The notes below the pieces were generated by a model that did not search any database, had not been told where the DNA came from, and saw only the letters and a list, made by a program, of their open reading frames with translations. A stretch of DNA of 64,000 nucleotides. It comes from Heliocidaris erythrogramma. Lineage: Eukaryota > Echinodermata > Echinoidea > Camarodonta > Echinometridae. Below, piece by piece: positions 26,954 through 40,726 of this stretch; the first letter of the stretch is position 1, and every line of letters starts with the position of its first letter. The stretch is taken from assembly GCA_025617745.1 (NCBI GenBank), contig CM046853.1, positions 48,910,934 to 48,974,933 on the forward strand, in the 5' to 3' direction. The translations under genes were made by a program, and so were the position numbers.

Positions 26954-27459
26954 TTAATAGGTGCACCTTGTCATGATCAGCTATGATGATCACCGTAGCT
27001 TACACTGATACCTATAAAATTAAAAAAAAATGGCCTTAGCGATAGCAATATGCCTACAAGGACATGCATTTTATTATTACCAATCTTGTAGCTGTCATGT
27101 ATATTATTACACGAAAATTTCAAGGTATTGCTCACAATAAGTTAAAAGCAATGTAAGATACGAAATTGCACATATTTTTTGACATATTTTAATTAAAGAG
27201 GACTAGGATTGTGAATAGAAGTAAATTTGATACACTTCACATAACCACAGACGCGGCACTTTTGTCGCTTCTGTGGATGCCACGGAATAATGTAAAATGA
27301 CATTTCAAGTTCACCACTAATTTAATTAGAAAATAACCCGGGGCAAATTTAATGTACATTTGTATAAAGATGTCCAAATAACTATTAAGATGTACATCAT
27401 TATTAGCAAGGAAACATCGTGTTCAGTAGAAAATATTATTTTGTAAAGTAATATTCACA

Positions 27460-27740
27460 CAGCGTGCAATTCATATCAGCTAGTTCGACTTTAGTTCTTC
27501 TACAACAAAGTATGTCAAATTTCCCCAAGCTTTGTCATTCGATGTGCCATGAGAGACTGGTAACATTGCAAAGAAAAAATGTGAATGAAAAAACAAACGG
27601 TGTATTTTGTTGGGCCCCAACTACAAGCTTTGCTTCTCAGGGGTCCAAACCTTTCATTATACTATATGTTTTGTATCAATAATTTATTGTTATTTGTTTT
27701 ATGATTGGTTAAATAAAATTGAATTGAATTGAATTGAAAA
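27460..27740 (+). mobile_element. Non-LTR retrotransposon 3' end with GAATT-type tail
   Basis: GTTGGGCCCCAACTACAAGC, then TTTGCTTCTCAGGGGTCC, then an AT-rich stretch ending AAATAAAATTGAATTGAATT and further GAATT units. This order is common at the 3' end of CR1/L2-like elements of marine invertebrates. No coding sequence remains. Confidence 0.6.
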
Positions 27741-28008
27741 CGGTGTAAAAATTGGGTTGAATAACTGGCGCATGCACTAATATTGCTGTCATAGGCCTTA
27801 TTATAGCGTAGGTAATGACGTCTTATAATGTGCCATGGGTATACACATTTCTCAGCATAACGTTATTGTTCTATAATGTATACCAATGGGATAAAGAAAG
27901 GAGTTATTGAGGCATTCGTTCAACTAATATGTTGAATACCATTGCTGCAGTTTTCAAACCTTTGGTTTAAGTATATGTTGTTTTGTTGCTCTTGATGTTG
28001 TTCTTTAA

Positions 28009-28402
28009 AGGGAATCGGTAACTTTGTGGAGGCTTGATTAAAAAAATTGTTGAATTTTGATATCTGTCTTGTATAATGATGTTCAGAAGGATAAATAAAT
28101 AGCCAGGCATAGAAAGGTTTTAAAATATACAATGCTATTATTAAAATATCTATGACTGAATACTGCCATTTACGAAAGCGTATGGCCATAAGCTTTAGTC
28201 TAACACTCACAGTCTACGGGGAAAATTAGTTTGGCATTTCCGGTCACTTGTATATGTTTACTTTTGTGAAGCACAATCATGATGATTTTGAAGTGCCCTT
28301 TTTCCCCTGGGCTTCATTTTTACACCATATTACATACACTGATAGCATGTAAGACAAGACAGCTCAGATTTTATCAAGCCTCTACAAAGTTACCAAATCA
28401 CT
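28009..28402. mobile_element. Palindromic MITE flanked by TTAA (394 bp)
   Basis: The left arm AGGGAATCGGTAACTTTGTG, GAGGCTTGAT is matched inverted by ATCAAGCCTCTACAAAGTTA, CCAAATCACT at the right. TTAA flanks both ends (28005-28008 and 28403-28406). The inner sequence differs from the 26458/30095/36449 family, so it is a related or separate family. Confidence 0.75.
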
Positions 28403-28458
28403 TTAATTTAGGCTTCACACGGAATATATCTTCAATACCGGGATTTTTTTTTCCATGA

Positions 28459-28645
28459 AACACGATAAAAACTACTTTCGAAAAATAAACTCAAGACAAT
28501 TCCAATAGCCCTGTCTATCACCTTTAGAAATGTGCGAACATTACAATGGTGTATTACATAATCTGAACCTGATTTCTATGGGCACTACAATAGGCCTTTG
28601 AAATTGCTCTTGAGTTTATTTTTCGAAAGTAGTTTTTATCGTGTT
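28459..28645. repeat. Inverted repeat with perfect 38-bp arms
   Basis: 28459-28496 and 28608-28645 are exact reverse complements (CACGATAAAAACTACTTTCG at the core), with a 111-base loop. Weaker pairing continues inward. It lies 185 bases before the exon at 28831. No target duplication is obvious. Confidence 0.9.
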
Positions 28646-28830
28646 ATATTGAGTACTAATGGGAAACATGCTGTCTTTGGGTAGTGTTTAAACAAATCAT
28701 ATGGAACTGCCCTTCGGAATTAAGTGAGACACACAATGTTAACCGAACAAACAACAAGAATGCATTCGGTCTCTGAAGGTTGACAATAGCAATGAAATAT
28801 ATCTGCTATATTTCTTTCTCATTTCCGCAG

Positions 28831-28929
28831 ACTGAGACGGGTGCATTTGATTTTGGTAAATCGACATCATGTCCGCTGGATTCTCTCTTCATGCAACTGA
28901 CACCCGAGTGGCAACAGATGATTATAAAG
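28831..28929 (+). CDS. Internal exon of the unrecognised plus-strand gene
   Basis: A pyrimidine-rich acceptor (TTTCTCATTTCCGCAG) opens a 99-base exon of 33 whole codons, followed by AAG|GTGAGA. It encodes TETGAFDFGKSTSCPLDSLF and then MQLTPEWQQMIIK. The FDF motif recurs from the previous exon (VFDFNVP and AFDFGKS), suggesting two short linear motifs of one type. TPEWQQMIIK has the shape of short PxW-basic-hydrophobic motifs near the C-terminus of some scaffold proteins, but this is only a resemblance. Both ends are phase 0. Confidence 0.62.
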
Positions 28930-30094
28930 GTGAGAAGGTCAAAACTTAATACCATTGACTTTTTTCAAAGAATATTCATAGAAGGAGTGATATAATGTAT
29001 CATTATTTTTTTAAACTTCACTTTAAGGACATCGTAATTGCAATATCAAATTAGAAAGCGCGTGGAACTCAATGGCAATAATTATGATTATGTATAATTT
29101 TCTTTTATACAGAGCTTACAATGCTAAACTTTCTTTAAAAATGAATATGGACAAAACTCATTATACTGACAAAGAAATTCATATGATCTGAATAACCCCT
29201 TATTTGATTTCCACGGTTATGCATCCCTGAGCACCAAAGTATTGCTAGCAATGCAAAGTTCCATTCACTTGACAAAATATGCTCTGTTTAAAGTGGCATT
29301 AAACTGGTAGAACTTAAACAGCGCCATCTTACAGTGATTGCTTAACTAAGATTATACTCTGAAAATTAATTGAATTGTATTTTGAATTTTGACAAACAAG
29401 TTGTTTGAATTATAGGCACATTTCATATTTCAAACTATTATTTGTGACTTGGCAAATGTGGAAAAATTGCCTGCATTTATTCAAAGCTTCTACAAACTAG
29501 AATGGGGCATGATGGGAAAATGAGAGGCACAGACACTTTTCAAATCCTGTTAAAAGATGGCGCTATTTAAAAGCTTTGTTTACTGTCACTTTAAAATACA
29601 TATATTTGTCAAATTATATACATGTATATCAAAGATGCTCTTCCAGACCATCATCCAATAATACCCCAGTCACTCCGAAGAGACCGATACCAGACCGATC
29701 ACCGCCACCGGCAATTAACGGTTGGTTTTGGAGTCGGTTTGGCGGTGTGACTGTCCATTGTCTAGCTTACTCGTAAGCCTTTAGAAAGAATGCTAACAAT
29801 TTAAGAACAATTGCAGACACGATTATACATGTATGTCTTTCAAAATAATAGATTACTGAAACTATTTTTTTTAAATAAATGACATGGATCTATACTTAAA
29901 GTTGACACAAATAGATACGGTTCTAAGAAACGGACGGAATCATGATGAGATATTGACACAAACATGTTTTTAAGGAAATTGCACAATATTGTCAAATATA
30001 TCAACTTGACAAATAAAGGAATCGTTAGAAGAGGATTAAGAAGTATAAGATTCCTTCGGAAACCATAAAAGTTGACCACACGAGGAAGCCTTAA

Positions 30095-30668
30095 AGGGCA
30101 ATCCAACCTTGGTGATAAGTTGATTTGTGTGAAAGCAGAAAAATAAGAAAAACAGGATCGTAAAAGTTTGAGAGAAATCGCACAAGGAATAAGAAAGTTA
30201 TAAATGTTTGAAAAATGAGATCACTACATCTATGCTAATCTCAAGTTGGCAATTTGGTGAGTCGATTGTGACATACTTGTGGACAACTCTCCCGTTTGTC
30301 GTACACAAAAATATCATTAATTTGCGGTTTTCTCCGAAGCGCCTTTACACTCAAAATATATTGGAGATCGCATATTGTTATAGGTCCTCATGAAAGAAAA
30401 TAATCCTACTGAGTAATACATTTTGAAAAAAATTGATATTTTAGTCATTTTGTGTGTTGGAGCGAATGAGGGAGTTGTCCGCAACTACATCACAGTGATG
30501 TTACCTATTCGGCCAATTTGAAATCCCTATTATGTATAGTGATTACATCTTTCAAAAATTCATAACTTTATTATTGTTTGTCCGATTTCGTTCAAACTTT
30601 CACCAATCTGCTTCTCTGATTTTTCCTCTTTCATTCAGAGCAACTTGCCATTAAGGTTGGATTTCCCT
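30095..30668. mobile_element. Palindromic MITE flanked by TTAA (574 bp)
   Basis: The left end AGGGCAATCCAACCTTGGTG pairs with CATTAAGGTTGGATTTCCCT at the right. Inner matches include GAATAAGAAAGTTATAAATG, AGTTGGCAATTTGG and ACAACTCTCCC. TTAA lies at 30091-30094 and 30669-30672. It belongs with the elements at 26458 and 36449. Confidence 0.85.
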
Positions 30669-30672
30669 TTAA

Positions 30673-33600
30673 GAAAGAACATTCAAACCATAACTGTGTG
30701 TCTTTGTGTTTTAGAGGAAATGAACCAATTTGCATCCGTTGTTCAAGACTATGTTTTCCAGGGGTTTGCTACCATGGAAAACTAGACGAGACTAGTATAA
30801 ATGAACAAAACAAAGCCTGAAGAATGTGCTTTCATAATGAATATCCTTCCGGGTTACCCTAATTATATAGGCCTGTTTTTATAACAGCGTACTAACTTTA
30901 GTCCAGGTTTAAACCCGAGGGAACCATTAAAATCCACTGATTTGTGGTCAACTTCTTCATCCCATAGGAATTGCCATAAATACATGACTACATAAATACG
31001 CAAGTTCTTGAAATCAATCTATGGTATACCTGAATATTTTGACACCTTGATATTGTATAATTACTAAATTCATATTTTAATCAGTTACATGTATCATCGG
31101 TATGCGGGGAAAGTGGAAACTATTATCAAAATGTTTCCTTTCTGAAACGGAGTTGCCCTTGAGTATCTTATAGAGTTACTATTTTACATTTTGTATCACA
31201 CAAAATCAATCCAAAGTCTTATATACACCAAGATCAAATACAAACAAACAAACACTGAGTAAAGTGGCGGACTTTTTAAAATGAATGAATAACAATTACC
31301 GCCGTTTAATATGTACTTTTTCAAACTAATAGTGTATTAAGTGGTATAGGTCTGCTTGAAAAATTTCCGATACGTCTTTCAGGCATTTACAGATAGATTT
31401 ATACGCCATAAATATCTGACTATTTTAAATTTAAGACGAACCCGGCATCTTTGATAACTATAGCTTACACAAAGCAATACGCGATACAAAGCACGGCGTA
31501 TTGTTCCATTTATCACGTGATTATGTCCTCTTTCCCGCGGGATGTTGACTTTTGTAGCGTTATGAAATAATGTGTTTTTGAAGGAAAAAATTGATTTGTT
31601 GATAAACGTGACACACTTAGCATGGTGAATGAGAATAACGTATCATTCATTGCATTGCTATTTTTAGAGACCCAGATGTATTCAATTTCTTGCTCATAGG
31701 AGCATGCGTGTAAGAATCAGCATGAAATTCAAAGGACAGCTTTTTAAACCTTTTTTTCTTTTGAAATCTATTTCGATTGGATTACAAGTTGAAATTATCA
31801 AGATGTTTATAATAATTGATACTTTCAGCCCGCTCTTTGGTTTTAAATCAAAAGATTTTAGAATTTAAAAAAAAACCGTAATAAATTCTGTATGGAAACT
31901 GGTCATTGTAACAAAAACCTGCTTTTTGCAATCAAACTTTCCGACGGAAACCTTTCTACACTTATCAAACACAGCCGTAATAATAATTGCTCGCTCCATA
32001 TAAGAGCTATTGAATATTCACTGATGACGCGGAATTATTATCTTATGTAAAAAAAAACCAGAACGTAAACTTGTTGTATCTTGAAAGAATCGGAATACTC
32101 CGTAATATTCAAACTCGAGTGACACCACCAACGACAAACGTACTTTAAGCCGACCCCGACTAATAAAATTGGAATATTAAATTCGGTATGTCTATAGGGG
32201 AAACTTATCTAAAATATATTAAACTCGTATGATATACGATAGGGATTAAAGGAGCTGTAGATCATCAAGCAGTTCTTAAAAATTAAACTCTGTATTGGAT
32301 ATTTTTATGGAGAGGAAAATATTCGCTAATCTGCACTTAAAAGGAAATAATTTTGAAGAAAAAACTCAAAGTGAACGGAATAACAGCTATTTTTCATAAG
32401 TGTAAAGGGTATTTTTTCTTGTTACCTATACTAGCGTACGAGGTTTACCCATTTGGAAGGATTTCGGGGGGAAAATGTTAGTTCCCCTCCAACCGTTTGT
32501 CAGAAGCGCTATGCTTGTGGACGGACTCGTAGGTGCACCCATGCCCATCTAATTCTTGCCCTGTCATTTGGGGATGGACAGAATCATGACCCCGACCAAA
32601 AATTGTTCCAATAAATATCGGCAGGTGAATTATGTACGCCAGACTGGGATCCATTTGTTAGTTATGCCCCTTTTGATCGGAGATCAAAGTGTAGTAACTT
32701 GTCCAAGATTACACGGTACACATCAATCAAAGATGAGGGATGCGATGAGGATGAAAGGTGTTTGCTTCTTCAGCCATCGCTCTTAAGGGACACAAGATGA
32801 ACGGGGTGAATGGTAAGAAGAGGTCTAGTTGATGTACATTGCTTCTAAATTGATATATTGGCCTACTTATCTTATACTAATTATTGAAACTTGACTCTGT
32901 CATCACTATTCAACTGACAACTAAGACATATCGCTTACTGTTATGAATCTATATAAGGCTGTCTTCAAAAACGTTTACAGACATTCGCACAGATGAATTC
33001 GATCCTCACTAAATGGAATCCGTCTACATGGTCTAGAATAAAAAATCATGAATCGGTATTGAAGAAATCCTTTAGTAAGAGTTTTCTTTTGGCTCTTCGT
33101 CTTTCACATATTTTGAATATGTGCAGAAAAGCTTAGTTCTTTCAGTTATTCTGGTACTAAGCATTGAGGCTTTTATATCAGTTTCAATGACCATTCCCGA
33201 ATTCTTGTTTTTATTCTACCAGACCCACACGCCTACTCACACCCCACCCCCGCATAAACATAGATATGTTTATATATATATATATATACGGATACTTCAT
33301 TCTGATAGCCAAATTGGAATGAGATAAATTAAAAACAGTAATGTACTTTATCACATTCCCCGGAAATAAAATATGATAACAGAAATTAAGATAATTCATA
33401 TTGTAAAAATACATGCTGTACGCAGGAATCAGTTGAGTGTGGGTTTATCAAGTTATCCTAAAACAAATTTAAGCACAGTATCAGTGCTAGCAAATGTCTT
33501 TGTGAATAGTGTTAAGGATTCAAGGGCACATGGAGAACTAAGAGTATTTTATACGGGTAAGAAAAAAATGGATGATATTATTGACTGAATTGAACGGTGC

Positions 33601-35612
33601 ACACACAAAATAGGGAGTGCACAAAACACAATTTTGCATAAAGCTACTTCGTAATAATCTTCTTATTCAAGGGCCAAACTGAACGGTTCTTGGCAGTTTA
33701 TTGTGGCAGTTTTAGTACTGTAAAGGCAATGTATTTTTTGACTTTATTTTGTAGATGATGTATTAGGCTGTTTTCTTCTTTACTGTGCATGGAATGACAC
33801 AATTTGCCTGAGGTATAGATGCGAGGATTGCATTCTATCTGTAATACACAATCAGATATGAAGAATTGTATGTGTGTGTATCGCTTTTTTTCTGAAATGA
33901 ATGATGGCATCCTGTGAGATAGCCAGGGAGCCATCTAATATTCTCTGATCAATCAAATAAATTAATGTATAACAATCTGAGTAACGGAGGGGTCGAGTGA
34001 TTGCTTCATTTGCCTTTCACTAAAACTCTAAACCTAAACGATTTATTAACGATTTATGTGCGGATCTCGTGAACCCGGAAAAGTACTTCATGTTGAATTA
34101 TGGCACGATAAACCAAGATAACAACTGTTCGCAATAATAATTTTTCATTAATATTATCAGACTGACGGAATTCTGTTTATTCATTCCCTTTAAATGTGAT
34201 TATTGTGATTATTTTTCACATTTCCCGGGCATTATGTGCTGGTTACCTTGGAAACGCCCACAAAGCGAGAAGTGAATAGGTATTAGATTCAAAGATCTCT
34301 TTTGTGAACTATATGGCGGACACAGTGGGAATATAGTAATAATTGCGATAATAGCATCAAAAGCAGCCAAATTACGTGATATTAACATCGCAGAATTAAG
34401 CTATAGCTTATTCAATGCATGCAAGTTAGATTCTGTGCTAATATTCTGTGTCGGATTTGAGTGGTATACTTTTTCATCCTCTTCTCTTTGGTATGGGGTG
34501 TCTCATTTTATATAGAACTGGGTCACATATGCATACAGAGTTAACAGACTCCTCTCGCGATATTGTAAACCAAAACTTGATGGAATAGTAATCCTGATCA
34601 TATATATGACATACTTATGTATCTGATCAAGATGAAGATACATTTCGAAAATATTCGTGTAATCATCATGAATATGGAGATTGAAGCATGACGATGATGT
34701 AACTTCAAACCACTTTCTACAAAATTGTAAGAGTATGACATGATGCAGGATGATAATACTTCAGTCACACCATCACCAAACCGATTCCAAACCTCTCAAT
34801 TCCTGGCTTTTCGAGGGTATCGTTACTTTCTATTCGGTCTGTTGTGGGTCTGGGGTGGTATTTTGAAATTGTTGTATCTTCCGGAGATAATAAAGGGCTA
34901 ATATTGGTGTAACTTTGGAAAATTGTTTTGCAGGATAGTATCTCTCTAAGGACCGCCTTTATATTATCTTTGACACGCCCATTTTTTTACATATTTAATT
35001 ACCAATCAAGATGGATTGTAAATAGGTACGTCAACCAATAGGAGCACCCCTTAAGTCAAAACATATGATCAAACATAATGATGCGCTTTGGGCGTATATC
35101 AATTTCAGGCGTATAGTAATTAAACAATAGGAGATTTGTATGCATGTACAATTGGCTCACCCTCTTCTCCTCAAACCAAGTCGCAGATTGATGTAAATTC
35201 ATCGAATCCCACCTGTAGTTTCTTCAAAATGTCTCCTCTATGAGATCTTGAATCACATACAGGCTCCATCTTGCTGTTCGAGCATGTATATTTACTGTCT
35301 GATTCTGAGTTATATAGGGAAAATGCCGACATCAGGAGATGCAACAACTTCTAGCTGTTGTAAGTCTTGTTGTAATTACCATGGAAGATAAGATACAACA
35401 AAAGTTACCATAAAGTTCAGAATACCATTTATCTCATGATAATTATCTTCAGGGCGCATATGTAAATTAGGATCATGAGCAGAGTAAACGAAGATACATG
35501 TACAACAAAAGTTACAACAAAAGTTACAACAAATTTCAGAATACCAATTTTGTTATAAAGGTAGAGATAAAACAATATTATAGATAAATCAGATTTTAGA
35601 ATACCGCCCCTA
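30673..35612. other. Intronic non-coding sequence, no gene seen
   Basis: It holds a TA microsatellite at 33270-33289, a short CACACGCCTACTCACACCCC run before it, and three GTTACAACAAAA-type units at 35505-35530. The exon-like segment at 33426-33556 was rejected. Nothing else is recognised. Confidence 0.45.
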
Positions 35613-35735
35613 GGCCCCGTTTCATAAAACTTATTACAATCAATAACAACTGCCACATATCTATGACAAATTTGCTCTCAGCCAATCAGATGCAAGTATT
35701 TCAGTAGCTTATAAATGTTTTATGAAACGCGGCCC
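35613..35735. mobile_element. Short foldback MITE (CCAATCAGATGC core)
   Basis: The ends GGCCCCGTTTCATAAAAC and GTTTTATGAAACGCGGCC are inverted. The core ACAAATTTGCTCTCAGCCAA then TCAGATGCAAG is nearly identical to the core of the element at 40727. Confidence 0.75.
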
Positions 35736-36448
35736 TGGTGTTGGTCTTGTTGGTGTGACTGGGGCATTAATTGGTGTTGCCATTAGCAACGGACAGGGAG
35801 AAGACCAGAAGATGAAAACATTCTGGGTACTTCCAGAATTACTTCAGATCTCTGTGCGTTGACCATACAGAGGTAATGTTTCGAGCCTGCATCGTCCCTT
35901 TAAAAAAAAAGGGGGGGGGAGAAAAAAGAAAAGACAGAAAGAAAGAAAGGAAGGAAGAAAGAAAGAAAAAAGTCACTCAATATTGCTCGATTATATAGGT
36001 ATTTGAATGTAGGCTGTTTCTTATATTTACCCGCTAGGCTACAATTTTAATACAGCTTGGGTTTTTTATTGCCCTACTCTAAGCCAATTTTACGATTCAA
36101 ATAAATGAATAAAATACAGCCTACTCCCTTTCTCTTTCACTCTCTCTCTCTCTCTCTCTATTTCTTTTATTGTATACATTTTTTTTTGTATTACGAGGTA
36201 TAACGCCTCCGAACCTTTTTCACCATGAATGCCGATGTAATAACAGTTCAATGCAATCGTCAAATGATCGTCCAAGCGTAGGCGGAGAAAATATATCGGC
36301 ATGACAAAGCATTTATATGTTTAACTATAGAAATGACAGATTTAGCTCAAGTGAATATAAAACTACATTATGACACCCCTTTAAACTTAGAGTTATGACC
36401 CTCGTTACCTTCATCGTTTATATACGACTTAATACACTATATAGTTAA

Positions 36449-36990
36449 AGGGAAGCTCTACCCTGATTACAAGTTGGTTTTAAAACAAGCAGAACAAATA
36501 AAGAAACAGATCAGTGAAGGTTAGAGCAAGATCCGACAAGAAATAAGAAAGTTATGAATTCTTTAAGGTGTAATAAATCAAATACAAATTGGCAACTCCG
36601 TGACGTATCTTGCGAGCTACTCTCCCATTTGCCCTGTACCTTAAAAATCATTAATTTCCATTTTCGCTTAAGAAAATATTCAATCATACATGCACCTTAG
36701 ATTGCTCATATGTTTTTACACAAAACCTGTATGAAACAAATCTATTCCTTCATCAAATTATTCCTTCATCAAAAACTAAGAAAATGAAAATTTATGAAAT
36801 TTTCTGTACTGAGGAATGGGAGAGGAGCTCGTAAGGTAGTCAGTAGTTGCCAATTTGTGTTTGGTTGATTACAACTTCAAAATTCGTAACTTTCTTATTT
36901 CTTTTGATCAAACTTTCACTGATCTGTTTTTCTCATTTTTCTTCATTATTTTTTATTCAAATCATCTGAATACCAGGGTGAACTTTCCCT
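36449..36990. mobile_element. Palindromic MITE flanked by TTAA (542 bp)
   Basis: The left end AGGGAAGCTCTACCCTG pairs with CAGGGTGAACTTTCCCT at the right. GATCAGTGAAGGTT, AATAAGAAAGTTATGAATT, AAATACAAATTGGCAACT and GAGCTACTCTCCCATT all have inverted partners. TTAA lies at 36445-36448 and 36991-36994. Confidence 0.85.
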
Positions 36991-36994
36991 TTAA

Positions 36995-39900
36995 GCGAAT
37001 GTGTTTTGCGCAGGCATTTTTATTCCTTGAAAATACCTTCCTTTGACATAATAATACACGTACCGGTTACCGATATGGTTATGAGTGAACGGCGGTGTTC
37101 TTGCAAGTGAATGTTGTGTATTATTTACATTTAGACCCAACCAGGCTACCAGCCTTTATAAAGCAAAAGAAGGCAGATTTTGTGGAAAGGCATAGTCAAA
37201 GGTATGTCAATAAGAAAATTATTTAAAATACAATAATTCATTATGAAAATGCCCTTCATACAAATCTTGGTATTAAGGTCATTCAAAGTAGACGAAAATG
37301 TATCCCTACTCTTCAACAAAAAAACTAAACCTGTCAAATCCATTTTAATAATTAATCGAGGAGAAATGTTTAAAAAATACTGGTTTTCTATAAACCGAAT
37401 CTTACAGTGATTCATGTTGCCATCGGCGTCCCCAAACTGCTTTTCTTTTTCAACCTAACGAGGTTTTACTTATATTTCTATGATGCAAGTGAAGGTTGAA
37501 ATATTATTAAGTTCCCTGAGAGCTAAATATATTTTTCGTCATCAATTTTTCTACAACGCTTCTCTTCTGTATTTTTTTAATCCCTACATTCCAAAGTGGC
37601 AATATGTAAAATGCATGAGCTTCATACATATTTTGAATTAAGTCAGGCATTGAGTTGCTTCAGTTAGACCTACAGACGTATCTTTGTTATACAAATGGAA
37701 TAAATTGGTTTGAATTTGATATTTCATTATTGATGAAACATGACAAGATGAAAATATTCACCAAAGAAATGTGGAAAATAATATGTTTAGTTCTTTCCCT
37801 AACGTATTTCCCCCGAATTCCCAAATGATACCGTTAATCGTCTGAGCATAATTATTATGTCCATTATAATCTGATAATGCAGCTGCCCGCTGGTCATGGC
37901 TCTCTTTGTTTGTTTGGTGGTATAATTGATTTGATTGACAACCTGATATTCTCATTAATAATGCAAAAAAGACGGTAGAAAATTCCCAACAGACGCAGAT
38001 GAATCGGTCTTTCAGAAAACAGTGATGATTCTTTTCTTCTGTTTTTTTCACGAGACGAGACGTCTAACTCTAAGAAAATGTGAAACATAACCTTTTACGT
38101 ACATGAAAATGTACATCTGGGACTGGGGAAGAATGATCACAATAATAGGATTGCTAAAGCACCATTTTCTAATGATGCAGTGCCTTGAATCATGTTAATA
38201 AGTCGAGCTGACATACTTAGGCGCTAAGGAGTATCTTCTTACCACCCGTTCACCATCCCTCGTTGTATGTCCGTGCACACTAGCTGAGCGTCCTTTGCTA
38301 AACGCAGGACTGCGTCAGTGACTGGTGCGGTCTTTGACGCGCCACGGAAAAAGTGTTTCCTGTTTTTGACGCGTCACGAAAAAGTGTTACCGAAAAAAAA
38401 AATGAATGCAAGTTAACAGTGCAAACAAGGCTTTGAATTACTTGAGTGTAAGCAAATCCAATTTACATGTTTTAGCGCAGGTAATGACGCAATTGAATGG
38501 CACAACACGAGCAACATTGGTGGGATTCAAACGCGGGCAATTTTCTTTTTGTCATATAGTCCGGTGACATTTCTGGACCGTGACTTGATATTTCGGTGTA
38601 GAATATCATGGTAGCACTTGTCATTCTAATGATTGAGAGTATGTCAATATGAGTTTAAGGGAAGGTACCATGTAGTCATAGGCGTAGGAGGCGGGGTGGG
38701 GCTTGGAGGTACAGCACCCTCTCCCCAAGAATTATCAATATTTGGGCAACCGTCGAATCATATTCGTGCAGCGAGGTGGTCACCTAACTGTAAATTTCAT
38801 ATTTTCTTTAGTATATTTTCATAAAGAAGTTATATCGTAACTGAAGTTAGTTTTAACCCCCCCCCCCCCTCCCCCGCTCCCTGGTGAACCTGTTCCCTAG
38901 AAATAGGCCTACGTTTATGATTCCACGTCATTGAGCTGTTCTTGTCCTCCTGGGAATCGAGTTTGTGATGATTATAGGTCAGTTTATACAAGGCGCGTGG
39001 TTGAATTTGCCAGTGTTTATAGATTATAGACATCAGGATATCGGTTAAGTGCATGTACATTACGCATGTTGTTGTGTTGAGAACTGATGACCTATGTTTT
39101 TAGATCAGTATTATGTAGTGGTATAATACATGATGATTGGATTAATGTAATACAGTAAATACGTTGATTAATGAAATTGGCGTGTTAGAAATTGCATTAA
39201 TGATATGGTTATATTAATTGTGATGAAATATAATAATGTCGTGATATCAACTATTCAATTGAATTTATGATCGGAGATGGCATGTTGTTTCAAGCCATAT
39301 ATGTTAAGCAAATAGATGTTGATTAGCGGCATCTTTAGAGGCATTGATGCAGTTAAAGAGATGACCCATGTCCATGGATTTGTTGTTTACCAAAATGATA
39401 TGGTTTCACTGCACTTTAGAGCTCCAATCGTCGGGGAGGTGTGTGTGTGTTGTCAAAGGGGGGGGGGGGGGGTCATAATTTGCCATTCAAACCCACACCC
39501 CCCCCCCCCACACACACACACACCTACAGTCCACCTATACCATCCCAAACTCTTCAGCAGAATCTATTATTTTTATTACTAGTCCCTGATAGGCCGTGAT
39601 AGAGCATTTTCTTTTTTAAACACTAGGTTCAGCCAAATTGTGATAACTATATTAATTATGAAACATATGCGTGAATGTGTTTTTTGGAAAATCAAACCGT
39701 TAAGTTACAAAAGGCACACTATATAAGGCTGATAAATAATGAAATGTGTCGGGATAAAGATGTTTCTTTCATGTCAGAAGTTATCGGTTAAAATACATGA
39801 AAAGTGAGAAAAGTATAGCACTTTCATGGTGTCATTTATAATTCCAAAATTATCACCGTGATCATGCACGCTTTGTTTAATGGTGTCATTCATAATTTCA

Positions 39901-40726
39901 AAATGGTTATCGTGATCATGAACACTAGTTTTCCCTTTCTTCTTCTACAATAATCATCGTCATGTCATTTTCATCGAATTTTCATGTCTGCCTGAAATGC
40001 TCTTTTAAAACCTGCGATAAATTCCACAGAATAGCATCATTAAAAACGACAATGCTTCAATTCAGCACGGCTCTGTCTACCATTGTACATGTAAATCCGC
40101 AAGCGAGAGATGATAATGCGGGCGGACGACTTTCTTTTTCCATCGGAATTCATACCGTCTCCCACGCCTGGGCTAGCCCGTATCATTATCAGTTATATGA
40201 GATGGCCTGCATGCGTAGTGCCAAGTTGACCCTGTTGCATGGTCTACGGGTGGTTGCACTTTATGACGGAAATTAATGCTATCAATTCAGATATTTGCCA
40301 AGTTCTATTCTTGGATTTAACAAGTCTCAAAATTACGGGAGAGAGTGCAAACATCATGCTCATATCAAAAACAATAACTACACCAACAAGAGTAAAGTAT
40401 GATCAGTGAGCATGATCGATGTGGTTCAAAGACCTTCGAATAGAATTTCAATTTATATCTATGTGTAATGAAAGTGGCCATATTTTTTTTTTTCTGCTTT
40501 TAAATTCAACCACCAAAAGTAATAAAGTATATATACGAAGTGACCATCACTGTAAAGGCAAACGAAATAGAAAAAAAAACAAATCTGATAATCCCCCCCC
40601 CCCCCATTGTTGGAAATGTAAATTCGTCTAGTGTAAACAAAAAATAGGAAACGTATTATCTTTGCATTTTCGTATATAATTATCAGCTTTTTTACCCTGT
40701 TTATAAATTTTTATTGTATTCAGGTG
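36995..40726. other. Intronic non-coding sequence with simple repeats
   Basis: A direct repeat (TTGACGCG..ACG..AAAAAGTGTT) lies at 38332-38390, and a ~66-bp imperfect tandem pair (GGTGTCATT.ATAATT..AAA) at 39828-39925. C- and G-runs lie at 38859-38875, 39459-39472 and 39496-39508. No exon is supported. Confidence 0.45.

Noticed and set aside
33426..33556. Exon-like segment with AG before and GGTAAGA after
   Set aside because: The upstream exon of the plus-strand gene ends in phase 0, and in that phase this segment has a stop after 11 codons. Its length (131) is not a multiple of three and the acceptor has no pyrimidine tract.
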